Source of the DNA: Methanobacteriota archaeon
GTDB taxonomy: Archaea; Thermoplasmatota; Poseidoniia; Poseidoniales; Poseidoniaceae
Length of the DNA stretch: 20,506 nt
Assembly (NCBI GenBank): GCA_018662715.1
Contig: JABJFP010000186.1
Span: forward strand, 1-20,506
Reading direction: 5' to 3'
The notes under the pieces were generated by a model, which did not search any database, was not told the DNA's origin, and was given only the letters and a program-made list of their open reading frames with translations. A program made the translations under genes and the position numbers. This document shows positions 1-7,984 of this stretch, one piece after another. Each line of letters starts with the position of its first letter. Within the stretch, counting starts at the first letter, position 1.

Positions 1-641
1 GCAAGGTTAACGAACAACACAGCGTTTTCGAGTGCGCCAGTTCGCTCCAAGTCAGAGCGGAAGAAGTTGTATTCTTCAGCGGTGATCCCCATTGCACAGA
101 AGACAACAATAAATTCTTCATCAGAGTCCTTTAGCTTTGCTTGACGAGCAATTTGTAGAGCGATGTCGTTGTGTGGCAGACCAGATGCCGAGAAAATTGG
201 CAACTTCTGTCCACGGACAAGACTGGTACAAAGGTCAATTGCAGAGACACCTGTTTGAATGAAATCGTTTGGGCTCTGTCGGCTGTATGGATTGATAGCA
301 GCACCAATGATGTCTGCCTTTTCGTCAGCGACAATTTCTGGGCCACCGTCACGAGGTCGTCCAGCTCCGTCCAAGATACGACCGACAAGGTCGGTACTCA
401 CGGGGAGTTTGAAGACATCGCCCATGAAGGTAACACCGGATTCACGGTCAATCTTTGCTGTTCCTTCAAACACTTGGACGATAACGAGGTCGTCAGAGGT
501 GTCGAGAACTTGTCCGTTCTTGATGGTACCATTGGAAAGTCGTAGCGTGACGATTTCTCCAAAGGCAACAGGTTCAGTTTTGTTCAAAAAGACCAGAGGT
601 CCTTTCACGTCAGTAATGGTTCGGTATTCTTTTCCAGTCAT
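1..641 (-). CDS. atpB: A-type ATP synthase subunit B (partial, 3' end outside window)
   Basis: This is the non-catalytic B subunit of the A1 head, alternating with A around the rotor stalk. Reading from the ATG at 641 towards the left edge gives 213 uninterrupted residues with no stop, so the gene runs out of the window. It starts MTGKEYRTITDVKGPL and holds the beta-barrel domain, then DLVGRILDGAGRPRDGGP, INPYSRQSPNDFIQTGVSAI, and PIFSASGLPHN. That last motif is the degenerate P-loop position typical of B subunits, which lack GKT. The sequence then continues to ARQAKL and AEEYNFF. The start is supported by GAGG upstream, overlapping the TGA of atpA. The gene is the last of the operon visible here; atpD would be expected next. 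The family call is very secure; only the C-terminal half is missing. Confidence 0.97.
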   Translation of the reverse strand, partial: MTGKEYRTITDVKGPLVFLNKTEPVAFGEIVTLRLSNGTIKNGQVLDTSDDLVIVQVFEGTAKIDRESGVTFMGDVFKLPVSTDLVGRILDGAGRPRDGGPEIVADEKADIIGAAINPYSRQSPNDFIQTGVSAIDLCTSLVRGQKLPIFSASGLPHNDIALQIARQAKLKDSDEEFIVVFCAMGITAEEYNFFRSDLERTGALENAVLFVNL

Positions 642-654
642 GATATTCCTCTCC

Positions 655-2394
655 TCAGTTTTCCTCCACCGTTTCGGCGATTTGGTCGGTCATTTTCTTG
701 ACCATGTCAGCGATGACGTCAATGTAACCTTTCTCGAAGCGACCTCGCATGAGGTCGGAGCGAGCGGGGACGTTCACAACATCGTTGAGAACTGCGCCAC
801 CGGCCATTGCAGACTTTGCTGCATCTTGGAACGACAGAATGGCTTTTGCCATCTGATACTGCAAGTGGATGTCACAGTATGCATCAACATCGTGGAATCC
901 ATTCTGTTGAAGGAAGTACTCACGAATCATTCGTGCGACTTCTAGAGTTAGTTGTTGGTCTGTTGGTAGAGCATCGGACCCGACCAATTGAACAATTTCT
1001 TGCAATTCGGATTCAATTTGAAGCAAACCGCTGATTTGTGTTCGGACTTCGGGGAAGTCCTGTGAGATGTTATCACGGAACCATTGGTCGAGACTCTGTG
1101 GGTACAGAGAGTACGAGTTGAGCCAGTTGATTGCGGGGAAGTGCCGTTGTCGGGCAAGACCTGCATCAAGACCCCAGAAAACCTTGACAATTCGCAGGGT
1201 TCCTTGGGAAACCGGTTCTGAAATATCTCCACCAGGCGGTGATACAGCACCGATAACGGTAACGGACCCGTCATCGCCGTTGAGTGTTTCAACACGGCCA
1301 GCTCGCTCGTAGAATTCTGCAATTCGGGACGAGAGGTAAGCAGGGTATCCTTCTTCACCAGGCATCTCTTCAAGGCGAGAGGAAATCTCACGCATTGCTT
1401 CAGCCCATCGTGAGGTTGAGTCAGCCATCAAAGCGACGTCGTAGCCCATGTCACGGAAGTATTCCGCAATCGTGATTCCTGTGTAAACAGATGCTTCACG
1501 GGCAGCGACTGGCATGTTTGATGTGTTCGCAATCATGACCGTTCGCTCCATGAGGGGCTTGCCGGTGTTTGGATCAATCAAGTGAGGGAACTCGTCCAAC
1601 ACTTCAGTCATCTCGTTTCCACGCTCACCGCATCCAATGTACACAACAAGTTGTGCATCGGAATACTTTGCGAGTGATTGTTGTGTGACCGTCTTTCCTG
1701 AACCGAATGGACCAGGAATTCCTGCAGCTCCACCTTTAGCAAGAGGGAACAGGAAATCCAGAATTCGCATACCTGTGATCAGCGGTGTTTCTGGAGCGTA
1801 CTTCTGCTGGAAAGGACGGGGGGTTCGGACGGGCCACTTCTGCATCATTTGCATTTCAGTACCGTTATCGAGTACACAAATGGTCTGTGTAACGTTGAAA
1901 TCACCGGATTCAATTGATTTCACAACACCACTAACTGAAGGAGGTACCATGATTTTGTGAACGATTGTTTCGGTTTCTTGGACGTGGCCAATTACTTGTC
2001 CTGCGACCACTTCATCACCAACAGCGACTTGAGGCTCAAATGTCCAAATCTTTTCGAGGTCAAATGCATCAGCATCAACACCACGGGTGATGAACACACC
2101 CATTTCTTCTTCCAATGTAGGAAGAGGGCGTTGAATTCCATCGTAGATTTGTGTTAACAAACCGGGTCCGAGAGAGACTGAGAGTGTTTCTTGTGTGTTC
2201 AACACCGGTTCTCCAGGACGGATACCCGATGTATCTTCGTAAACTTGAATCACGGCTTTTTCGCCGTGCAATTCGATGACTTCGCCCATTAGTCCTTCAT
2301 GGCCGACACGTACAACGTCATACATTGCAGCGTTCATGCCAGTTGCGGTTACGACAGGCCCAGATATTCTGTAAATTACTCCTTCATTGTTCAT
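655..2394 (-). CDS. atpA: A-type ATP synthase catalytic subunit A
   Basis: This is the catalytic nucleotide-binding subunit of the A1 head, on the cytoplasmic side. Its 579 residues match the usual length of about 580. The N-terminal barrel (SGPVVTATGM) is followed by the extra non-homologous domain of A subunits around residues 110-190. The P-loop GPFGSGKT is at 228-235, and GCGERGNE with the catalytic glutamate is near 257. Further on are ADSTSRWAEAMREISSRLEEMPGE (split across roughly 325-348) and SVTVIGAVSPPGGDISEPV. No intein interrupts the P-loop region, although inteins occur in this gene in some archaea. The ATG at 2394 has GGAGG 8 nt upstream. It lies 30 bp after atpF, and its stop forms part of the ribosome binding site of atpB. 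Confidence 0.98.
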   Translation of the reverse strand: MNNEGVIYRISGPVVTATGMNAAMYDVVRVGHEGLMGEVIELHGEKAVIQVYEDTSGIRPGEPVLNTQETLSVSLGPGLLTQIYDGIQRPLPTLEEEMGVFITRGVDADAFDLEKIWTFEPQVAVGDEVVAGQVIGHVQETETIVHKIMVPPSVSGVVKSIESGDFNVTQTICVLDNGTEMQMMQKWPVRTPRPFQQKYAPETPLITGMRILDFLFPLAKGGAAGIPGPFGSGKTVTQQSLAKYSDAQLVVYIGCGERGNEMTEVLDEFPHLIDPNTGKPLMERTVMIANTSNMPVAAREASVYTGITIAEYFRDMGYDVALMADSTSRWAEAMREISSRLEEMPGEEGYPAYLSSRIAEFYERAGRVETLNGDDGSVTVIGAVSPPGGDISEPVSQGTLRIVKVFWGLDAGLARQRHFPAINWLNSYSLYPQSLDQWFRDNISQDFPEVRTQISGLLQIESELQEIVQLVGSDALPTDQQLTLEVARMIREYFLQQNGFHDVDAYCDIHLQYQMAKAILSFQDAAKSAMAGGAVLNDVVNVPARSDLMRGRFEKGYIDVIADMVKKMTDQIAETVEEN

Positions 2395-2424
2395 TTTGTA
2401 TTCCTCCAGATTTTGTTTGGAACT

Positions 2425-2724
2425 TCACTTCCAAAGATCGACTCCTATTGCCTTACGAATGGTATCACGCAAGGTGGTGTCTTCCTCCGTACCGATACCA
2501 AGAACGGTTGGGGAGACGGATGCCGAAAGTTGTTCACGCAGACGATCGGGCAGTGTTGGTAGCATGGTGGAGTCGACGACCATGAGTCCAACAGATTTGT
2601 TGTTGAGTAGGGAACGAAGGATGGAATGCAATGCTTCCTCTCCTTCAGGATTGTACAGGTCTGAGACACCTGCAAGCTGGAATCCTAAGGTGAATTCTGG
2701 TGAACCGACAACTGCAATCTCCAT
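2425..2724 (-). CDS. atpF: A-type ATP synthase subunit F
   Basis: This small central-stalk subunit works with D to form the rotor shaft. The product is 99 residues (MEIAVVGSPEFTLGFQLAGV...), the normal size. It has the family pattern of a Rossmann-like start (IAVVGSPEFTLGFQLAGV), a central VGLMVVDSTML strand and a C-terminal helix ending RKAIGVDLWK. Two ATGs lie in tandem at 2727 and 2724. The second is preferred because GAGGTG sits 5 nt before it and only 2 nt before the first. The stop of atpC (2734-2736) is inside that ribosome binding site, so the two genes are probably translationally coupled. Confidence 0.94.
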   Translation of the reverse strand: MEIAVVGSPEFTLGFQLAGVSDLYNPEGEEALHSILRSLLNNKSVGLMVVDSTMLPTLPDRLREQLSASVSPTVLGIGTEEDTTLRDTIRKAIGVDLWK

Positions 2725-2733
2725 CATATCACC

Positions 2734-3774
2734 TCACAAAACGTGTGCTTCCAGCACTTCGGCGCTAAGGCCGGCCAGTCGTCCTCGGACGATTAGGCGT
2801 AAATCATTGACTTCTTGGACCTTCATAGCCACATAATGGATAATGGGGAGTGCGGATACTGGATGGAGGTAGCTCATCCGTTGCATCATTGCATATTCTC
2901 TTGCTTTCATCCATGTGATGACAGGGTCAAGGCTTCGGGTAGATTCTGATTCCTCAAGAACGACTTCAAAGGCAGACATATCAAAACGGTCTCCTGCGCG
3001 TAGCAGGTCCAACATCGCATTCCTCCCACCGCTAGCGATGGTTGAGAATGAACGCTTTGGAAGCAGACGTCCGCCAGGAATCAGCAACGAAACCAATTGG
3101 TCACTAGGAATTCCAACAGCGCTTGCTTCAAGGATGTTGACGATGTTTCGGTGATCAATTTCACTGGCAAACAAACGACTCAGGAACCGAGCAGGTGCAC
3201 CTTTAGCCATTCGCATGGCTTTGATGGCTGTCTCGAAATAGTGGCGGTCAAGTGCATCTTCATACTCAGACAAGGACCCGTCTTCCGGGACGCGGGCCAA
3301 GGCAGAGCCGAATGATTTACGACGCATCAATAGAGCCGCTGATTTCAAATCATCAGAACTTTCGACAACCTTGAGCCATGGCGTGTTGATATCGTTGACT
3401 TCAGGGAGAATGCTGTTTCCAACTTCCTCAATGGAGATTTCGTTGTGAACTGCCCTCAAGACTGCTTTGGCGTTTTGATACTCAAAGCGCAGCGTATAGA
3501 TTTCAATCAATGGTCGGATCGCTCTGTTGCTCATGTCAACAATTTCTTGGAGTTCAACTTCCAAGTTGTGCGTTAGAGCGGCCTCAACCAAATCTCCACC
3601 GGTTAATTTTCCAGCGTAGAGGTCAATTTCCGTTCGATATCCGAGGTCGCCGACCGCAACGGTCAGTTGGTCCACGGATTGATTGATCAATTGACGAAGT
3701 CGGGCTCGGTCGGCCAACTTTTGCCGACGCGACTTGGCACGTGCGGCAATGTAAGGGGTGTTTCCGAGCATCAT
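2734..3774 (-). CDS. atpC: A-type ATP synthase subunit C (V-ATPase d-type)
   Basis: This funnel-shaped protein joins the central stalk to the membrane c-ring. Its 346 residues match the family length of about 350. It starts LGNTPYIAARAKSRRQKL and is almost wholly helical, with no membrane segment. Features seen include YAGKLTGGDLVEAAL, RALIEIYTLRFEYQN-like text (actual: RPLIEIYTLRFEYQNAKAVL), DHRNIVNILEAS and a terminal EVNDLRLIVRGRLAGLS. That C-terminal pattern (N/D-hydrophobic-R...G) is characteristic of the family. ATGs at 3774 and 3771 are both possible; AAGGTGA lies just upstream. The gene is 13 bp after atpE and 9 bp before the chosen atpF start. Confidence 0.95.
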   Translation of the reverse strand: MMLGNTPYIAARAKSRRQKLADRARLRQLINQSVDQLTVAVGDLGYRTEIDLYAGKLTGGDLVEAALTHNLEVELQEIVDMSNRAIRPLIEIYTLRFEYQNAKAVLRAVHNEISIEEVGNSILPEVNDINTPWLKVVESSDDLKSAALLMRRKSFGSALARVPEDGSLSEYEDALDRHYFETAIKAMRMAKGAPARFLSRLFASEIDHRNIVNILEASAVGIPSDQLVSLLIPGGRLLPKRSFSTIASGGRNAMLDLLRAGDRFDMSAFEVVLEESESTRSLDPVITWMKAREYAMMQRMSYLHPVSALPIIHYVAMKVQEVNDLRLIVRGRLAGLSAEVLEAHVL

Positions 3775-3787
3775 ATCTTCACCTTCA

Positions 3788-4351
3788 TCAATTAAACAGA
3801 GTCTTGTTCACTGCAGAGAGTTGGTCTGACCAAGCCTGCTGAAGTAGTACGTCAAAGCGCATGTCAAAGGACACGGAGCCATCTTCGGCCTCAAGGATGA
3901 ATCCTCCGAGTCCGTCTACGCTTTCGCCGACCTTTCGGTCGCCGGCAGCTTTGGTGATGGCGGCACGGTCAAGTTCAACTGGGCGAATGACGAATTTGCC
4001 TTTCGCAAGTTTCTTTGAGTTGGCCAATAATGACTTCAACACTGCGTCTCGTCCCTTCATCCCAGCGTTTGAGATGTGTTCTCGAGCAGCGTCAAGGGTT
4101 GTGTCAAGGGCTTTTCGTCGTGCGATCAGAATATCCTTCTGATTTGACTGACGTGCGCTTGCAACCAATTCACTTTCGATTTGGCCTGCTTCTTTTTCAG
4201 CACGTTGCTTGGCTTGTTCGCGAATCTCGTTCGACCGTGTTTCGGCCTCGGCAAGGATTGCCTTGGCTTCAGATTTGGCGTCCTTAATCAGCGCTTTAGC
4301 CTCGCTTTCTGCAGATGCAGCGATGTCTTTTGCTAGTGTATCTAATGTCAT
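3788..4351 (-). CDS. atpE: A-type ATP synthase subunit E (peripheral stalk)
   Basis: Subunit E pairs with H to form the peripheral stalk that holds the A1 head still. The 187-residue product starts MTLDTLAKDIAASAESEAKA. Residues 5-70 or so are an Ala/Glu/Lys-rich coiled coil (EAKALIKDAKSEAKAILAEA), followed by a globular C-terminal half with DRKVGESVDGLGGFILEAED, the usual conserved glycine-rich turn of the family. An upstream in-frame start at 4393 would add 14 residues. The ATG at 4351 is chosen because GGAG lies 8 nt before it and the protein then begins like other E subunits. It sits 52 bp after atpK, the largest gap inside the operon. Confidence 0.94.
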   Translation of the reverse strand: MTLDTLAKDIAASAESEAKALIKDAKSEAKAILAEAETRSNEIREQAKQRAEKEAGQIESELVASARQSNQKDILIARRKALDTTLDAAREHISNAGMKGRDAVLKSLLANSKKLAKGKFVIRPVELDRAAITKAAGDRKVGESVDGLGGFILEAEDGSVSFDMRFDVLLQQAWSDQLSAVNKTLFN

Positions 4352-4378
4352 TATATCGTCTCCGTATGAATGTACCAG

Positions 4379-4393
4379 TTGGGACAAGCCCAA
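4379..4393 (-). other. Small inverted repeat between atpK and atpE
   Basis: In the 52-bp gap between atpK and atpE, TTGGG and CCCAA pair perfectly around a 5-nt loop. On the minus-strand message this would be a short hairpin just after the c-subunit gene and before the ribosome binding site of atpE. It is short enough to be chance. A stem here could shield the atpK message or mark a processing point, but that is inference. Confidence 0.3.
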
Positions 4394-4403
4394 TGGAACA
4401 GCT

Positions 4404-4730
4404 TCAGTTTCCGCCGAGGAACAGTGGAAGTGCTCCGAGAATCACGATGGATTCTGGAAGAGCGGTAAAGATCAGTGCAACACCGAACTTGCTTCCGTCT
4501 TCTGCAAGCATACCGACAGCAGCGCTGCCGATAGCGGCTTGGGAAAATCCAGCGCCAATAGCAGCAAGGCCAAGGGCTAGACCAACACCGACGTCGCCGG
4601 TCATTCCATCAGTTGCACTCGAATCATCGGTAACCAGGGGGTCTTCTGCAGCAACACCTTGGGCGACCAAGGCGAGGGTTAGCAGGACGATCAGTGTGCG
4701 TAGGCTCGTTTTTAGGGTATTCTTGTTCAT
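4404..4730 (-). CDS. atpK: A-type ATP synthase proteolipid subunit K (c-ring)
   Basis: This is the membrane rotor subunit that carries the coupling ion. The product is 108 residues. Residues 1-28 look like a signal peptide (Lys/Arg start, hydrophobic LIVLLTLALVA, then VAA before ED). A short acidic stretch (about 29-46) follows, then two transmembrane helices at about 47-75 and 82-105. The connecting loop AEDGSKFG is typical. The ion-binding carboxylate is E93 in ALPESIVILG, and Q64 lies in the first helix. The family core is about 70 residues, so the leader is an addition that is probably cleaved. AGGAGGT lies 6 nt before the ATG and is the strongest ribosome binding site of the operon, fitting a subunit needed in many copies. 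Confidence 0.95.
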   Translation of the reverse strand: MNKNTLKTSLRTLIVLLTLALVAQGVAAEDPLVTDDSSATDGMTGDVGVGLALGLAAIGAGFSQAAIGSAAVGMLAEDGSKFGVALIFTALPESIVILGALPLFLGGN

Positions 4731-4760
4731 GTTTCTACCTCCTATTTTATGTCCAGGGGA

Positions 4761-6782
4761 CTATGATTGCCCCTCCGTATGGAGGGTGCGGCCACCAAGC
4801 GGGGTAAATACCCGGCCCGAGCCATCGTAAAATTTGCCCATCCACTCTACGAAGTGGAGACGGGCTGCGTGAATACTTGGTGAAAGAAGGCCAAGTGCAA
4901 GAGCAAAGGCCTGAATGAAAAGGAAGAGAACGGCGCCGAGTACGATTTCTATCACACCTGCGCCAGATGCCGTCATCATCTCCCACCCCATAGTGATGGA
5001 GACTTCAGCGATTTTAACACCAGCAACACCCACGCCCATTACACGGAGGTAAGACAAGGTGTTAGCGAGGAGACCGAAGGTTTCGATGGGCCCCATGATG
5101 AGTCCGCCAGCCCAACCAAACTTCTCAAAGATGGCGAGGCCAATAATGAGGCATACGACTCCTACAAGGACTGCGAAACCAGGCGTGGTTGCGGCGAAGA
5201 CTTCGTGTTCGCCAGTTAGGAATCCATAGATGTGGAAGAATCCGCCAGTCAGGATGATCATCCAGCTTCCCTTTTCGAAGAAGGCGGGGACGATTCCATG
5301 TGCCCGGGCGACATTCACAAACCCGATGATGAAACCAAGCATGATGTGGACGACTCCAAGGTAAACAGAAAGAAGAACATAATCCTGGAGAGCCCCGGTT
5401 GCACGGTGGAATGGAATGTGCGTGTTAGCCATATTGAGTGTGTTAGCAACGAATGCAGGGAATTCTATATTTTCGTAAGTCCAAGCGTAGAACCCGTCCA
5501 AAGGCGACCATGCCTCGTCCCACACAAAGCCGAATCCTTCCGCAAAGAGAAGACCCCAGATGATACACCAAACACCCATCCACTTTAGAATGGTAATTCC
5601 GTTCTTTGCAACTGGGTCGGCTGCGAAGGATTTGGTCCCGAGCCACATTCCGAGCAAGAGGATGATGAGTCCGTATCCAAAGTCACCGAGGATAAGTCCG
5701 TAGATCATAGGGAAGGTAATCATCATCAGCATTGTTGGGTCAAAGGTACCATAGGTTGGGCGCCCAACAAGGTCTACCATCAATTCAAACGGCTTAGAAA
5801 CCACTCCGTTCTCAAGAGCAACAGGTGGAGTAGGCTCGTGATGGCCGTCATCGTGACCGTGATGGTCATCGACGAATGCTTCAACCTCAACGTGAGATGC
5901 AATGCCTTTGAGAGCTGCTTTGATTTCACCCTCTTTGTTTGTAGGAACCCATGCATCAAGAGCAAAAGCTTGGTTGGTGACTGCGAGTTGCGTTGGTGCG
6001 GTGAAAATCTCATCTTCACGGGCGAGGTGCTCGTGAACAGCAAGTAGATTGCGCCCGTTTACTTCAACCCACTTTTGGGCGTCAGATTCTGCAGTTTCAA
6101 GTGCATGTTCGGCCTTCTTTAAGTCATCCTTGAGTCGAGCCATTGCCTTGACTGGGGAGCCCTCAATGGTGGGAATTTGTACTGCTTTGCCGCCAAGTTC
6201 GCCGAGAGCCATTTGCACCTCAGCAGAATCGCTGGGCATGCACGCTACAGCGACAATTCGCGCTGCAGACATGAGTTCAACCTTGGAGAGAAGTTCGCCA
6301 AACACCGAGCGTGCTTTGGAAGCCTTGGGGGTTTCGGACACGTATACTTCAACATGGCTGGAACCTTTGAGCAAATCAAGTTCCATGTTCAGGGGCTGAA
6401 GCCGTCCGAGCAAGTGCAACTGTTCCTTAAGGTGGCTAATTTCTGCCTCTGAATCTCGTTGCACATCCAAAGTGCTGAGGCCTTCTTGGAGTACCTCGGG
6501 GAAAGAACCACTGAGCATCTTTTCAACCTGCTTGGTTGAGACGGGCCCCTCTCCGTTAACTGGATTGAATGCAGACATTGCAGCACGGACCTTGGAAAGA
6601 GTAGCGCTAACTGCGTTGGCGTCATCAGTGGAGATGGCTGAACCAACGTTGATTCCATCTTCAAAGTTTGAATAGGTTTCAACATGCACACAGCCTGCTT
6701 TCATGCAGCTGCGTAGAACTTCTTCCATACGGTCAACAGGAGCAGCCACGGCAAGGCGGGACATAGCAACTGTGTCAAACAT
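4761..6782 (-). CDS. atpI: A-type ATP synthase membrane subunit I (a subunit)
   Basis: This is the stator membrane subunit that forms the ion half-channels against the c-ring. It has 673 residues. A soluble N-terminal half (1 to about 340) has two coiled-coil arms (near 100-140 and 210-240). A membrane half (about 345-640) has some seven to eight hydrophobic helices. The essential channel arginine is R580 in NTLSYLRVMGVG. A His/Asp-rich loop, HHGHDDGHH, lies at 307-315 just before the membrane half. The ATG at 6782 is preceded by GAGGTGA, which overlaps the atpH stop. The gene ends 30 bp before atpK. The family assignment is secure. Confidence 0.96.
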   Translation of the reverse strand: MFDTVAMSRLAVAAPVDRMEEVLRSCMKAGCVHVETYSNFEDGINVGSAISTDDANAVSATLSKVRAAMSAFNPVNGEGPVSTKQVEKMLSGSFPEVLQEGLSTLDVQRDSEAEISHLKEQLHLLGRLQPLNMELDLLKGSSHVEVYVSETPKASKARSVFGELLSKVELMSAARIVAVACMPSDSAEVQMALGELGGKAVQIPTIEGSPVKAMARLKDDLKKAEHALETAESDAQKWVEVNGRNLLAVHEHLAREDEIFTAPTQLAVTNQAFALDAWVPTNKEGEIKAALKGIASHVEVEAFVDDHHGHDDGHHEPTPPVALENGVVSKPFELMVDLVGRPTYGTFDPTMLMMITFPMIYGLILGDFGYGLIILLLGMWLGTKSFAADPVAKNGITILKWMGVWCIIWGLLFAEGFGFVWDEAWSPLDGFYAWTYENIEFPAFVANTLNMANTHIPFHRATGALQDYVLLSVYLGVVHIMLGFIIGFVNVARAHGIVPAFFEKGSWMIILTGGFFHIYGFLTGEHEVFAATTPGFAVLVGVVCLIIGLAIFEKFGWAGGLIMGPIETFGLLANTLSYLRVMGVGVAGVKIAEVSITMGWEMMTASGAGVIEIVLGAVLFLFIQAFALALGLLSPSIHAARLHFVEWMGKFYDGSGRVFTPLGGRTLHTEGQS

Positions 6783-6791
6783 GAAATCACC

Positions 6792-7109
6792 TCATTCAGA
6801 CATTAATGCATCGACAACCATTTGGACGGCTTTGTCCTGGTTCTTTGCTGAGTTTGTGTCAATAGCGGCAATATCTTTGCCTCCATCGGACTTGACCGAA
6901 TCGGCCTCACCTTGACCCTTTGAACGGGCCGCATCAAGAATGGTTTGAGTCATAGCAACAGATTCTTCTGCAGCACCTTGAATCATGTCGGAGGATTTCT
7001 TCCTCGCATCTGAAAGAACCTTTGAGGCCTCTTCTTGTGCCTCAAGCAAACGCTTTTCGGCACCTTGTTCGGCTTTTTTGATACTGCGCAAGACGTCACC
7101 CATAGCCAT
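6792..7109 (-). CDS. atpH: A-type ATP synthase subunit H (peripheral stalk)
   Basis: The 105-residue product starts MAMGDVLRSIKKAEQGAEKR and is a long, charged, Ala-rich coiled coil through about residue 70, with a short tail QDKAVQMVVDALMSE. This is the pattern of subunit H, the partner of E in the peripheral stalk, and the gene is first in the operon as in many archaea. Sequence alone is low-complexity, so position carries weight. Starts at GTG 7118, ATG 7109 and ATG 7103 are all in frame. ATG 7109 is favoured because AGGTG ends 6 nt before it. Confidence 0.88.
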   Translation of the reverse strand: MAMGDVLRSIKKAEQGAEKRLLEAQEEASKVLSDARKKSSDMIQGAAEESVAMTQTILDAARSKGQGEADSVKSDGGKDIAAIDTNSAKNQDKAVQMVVDALMSE

Positions 7110-7144
7110 AACAAACACCTATTGAATGCGCTCAACGAAAGGGG

Positions 7145-7153
7145 GTTTATCAG
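7145..7153 (-). promoter_or_regulatory. Candidate TATA box for the ATP synthase operon
   Basis: On the minus strand this reads CTGATAAAC, a box A-like element about 40 nt upstream of the atpH start. Transcription starting about 26 nt downstream would give a leader of some 13-15 nt, just enough to carry AGGTG. It lies in the 73-bp gap after the methyltransferase, which suggests the operon has its own promoter. Based on pattern only. Confidence 0.35.
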
Positions 7154-7182
7154 TCTAACGGGGCGAGTTCCATGCCTGCGCT

Positions 7183-7977
7183 TTATGGCTTGCGACCTTT
7201 GAAACGACTTGACATGCCGAACGGATAGAGGAGTCGCCCCTTAACATCTTCAAAACCTACTGAACGCATCATGTTCCTGTAATAGCCATTTGTGCCATAA
7301 TGAGTATAACTTTTCGCAAGACCTTTCCACGGATGATTTTTCTCCCTTGTGATGATCCGTGCCATGATTTGAACCACTGAATTCATCCACAGCACGCCGA
7401 AAAAACCGTGGAGTTTGTTCGCCTTACCAGCGTCACAAATCACCAACTGACCTCCTGGTTTCAAGACCCTGTAAATTTCAGAGAGGCCTTTTGCCTTGTC
7501 TCTAAAATCACGGAAGGAGAATAGACAGAACACCATGTCGTAGGTGTTGTCTGGAAGTGGAATTGCTTCTGCGATGGCTTCTACATACACAGCAGGCTCC
7601 TCGCCTCGTTCCTTTCGAGCACCATCAACTCGCCTTTTGGCCGTGGCAAGCATTTCTGGAGATGGATCGAGACAAGTTACGTCCAATCCAACCAAGTCTT
7701 CTGCAAATGAACCGGGACCGCAGCCTACTTCCAAGACCTTCATGCCAGGAGATGCATGGTTACGCACATTCTTTCGCCACCGTTTATCTTGGCCAAAAGT
7801 CATCCATTTGTTGACTCGGTCATAATTAGGAATCGTGGCTTCAAGTTGGCCCTCAAGGGTCTCCCAAGCGTCCTTATCGATACCAGAGGGGTCGAATCCG
7901 CCCGTTGCTGCACGCTTGCCCATGGTGTTCCCGAGCCCCCGACTGTTTTGGACATGTCGTTTTGCCCAAGCCCCCAA
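7183..7977 (-). CDS. UbiE/MenG-like SAM-dependent methyltransferase
   Basis: This is a class I methyltransferase with the SAM-binding motif VLEVGCGPGS at 81-90, acidic D104 after strand 2, motif II around EAIPLPDNTYDMVF (137-150) and YRVLKPGGQLVICD (169-182). The text before motif I (NYDRVNKWMTFGQDKRWRK) and the late YTHYGTNGYYRNMMRSVGF resemble UbiE/MenG, which methylate the quinone ring in menaquinone or ubiquinone synthesis. The substrate remains inferred, because many archaeal paralogs act on other molecules. The start at 7977 is TTG, placed 7 bp after the previous gene, whose stop lies in TGAGGGTG. An ATG at 7923 (18 residues shorter) also keeps the whole catalytic domain. Confidence 0.8.
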   Translation of the reverse strand: MGAWAKRHVQNSRGLGNTMGKRAATGGFDPSGIDKDAWETLEGQLEATIPNYDRVNKWMTFGQDKRWRKNVRNHASPGMKVLEVGCGPGSFAEDLVGLDVTCLDPSPEMLATAKRRVDGARKERGEEPAVYVEAIAEAIPLPDNTYDMVFCLFSFRDFRDKAKGLSEIYRVLKPGGQLVICDAGKANKLHGFFGVLWMNSVVQIMARIITREKNHPWKGLAKSYTHYGTNGYYRNMMRSVGFEDVKGRLLYPFGMSSRFKGRKP

Positions 7978-7984
7978 TTCACCC

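Noticed and set aside
259..945. Open frame of 228 codons on the plus strand opposite atpB and atpA
   Set aside because: It is antisense to two secure genes, has no family resemblance and no ribosome binding site; an effect of codon usage in the true genes.
655..2394. Possible intein in atpA
   Set aside because: The P-loop and downstream catalytic blocks are continuous and the protein has the normal length.
4315..4830. Open frame of 171 codons on the plus strand across atpE, atpK and atpI
   Set aside because: Composition is the mirror of the real genes (Ser/Pro/Arg-rich) and it crosses three conserved genes.
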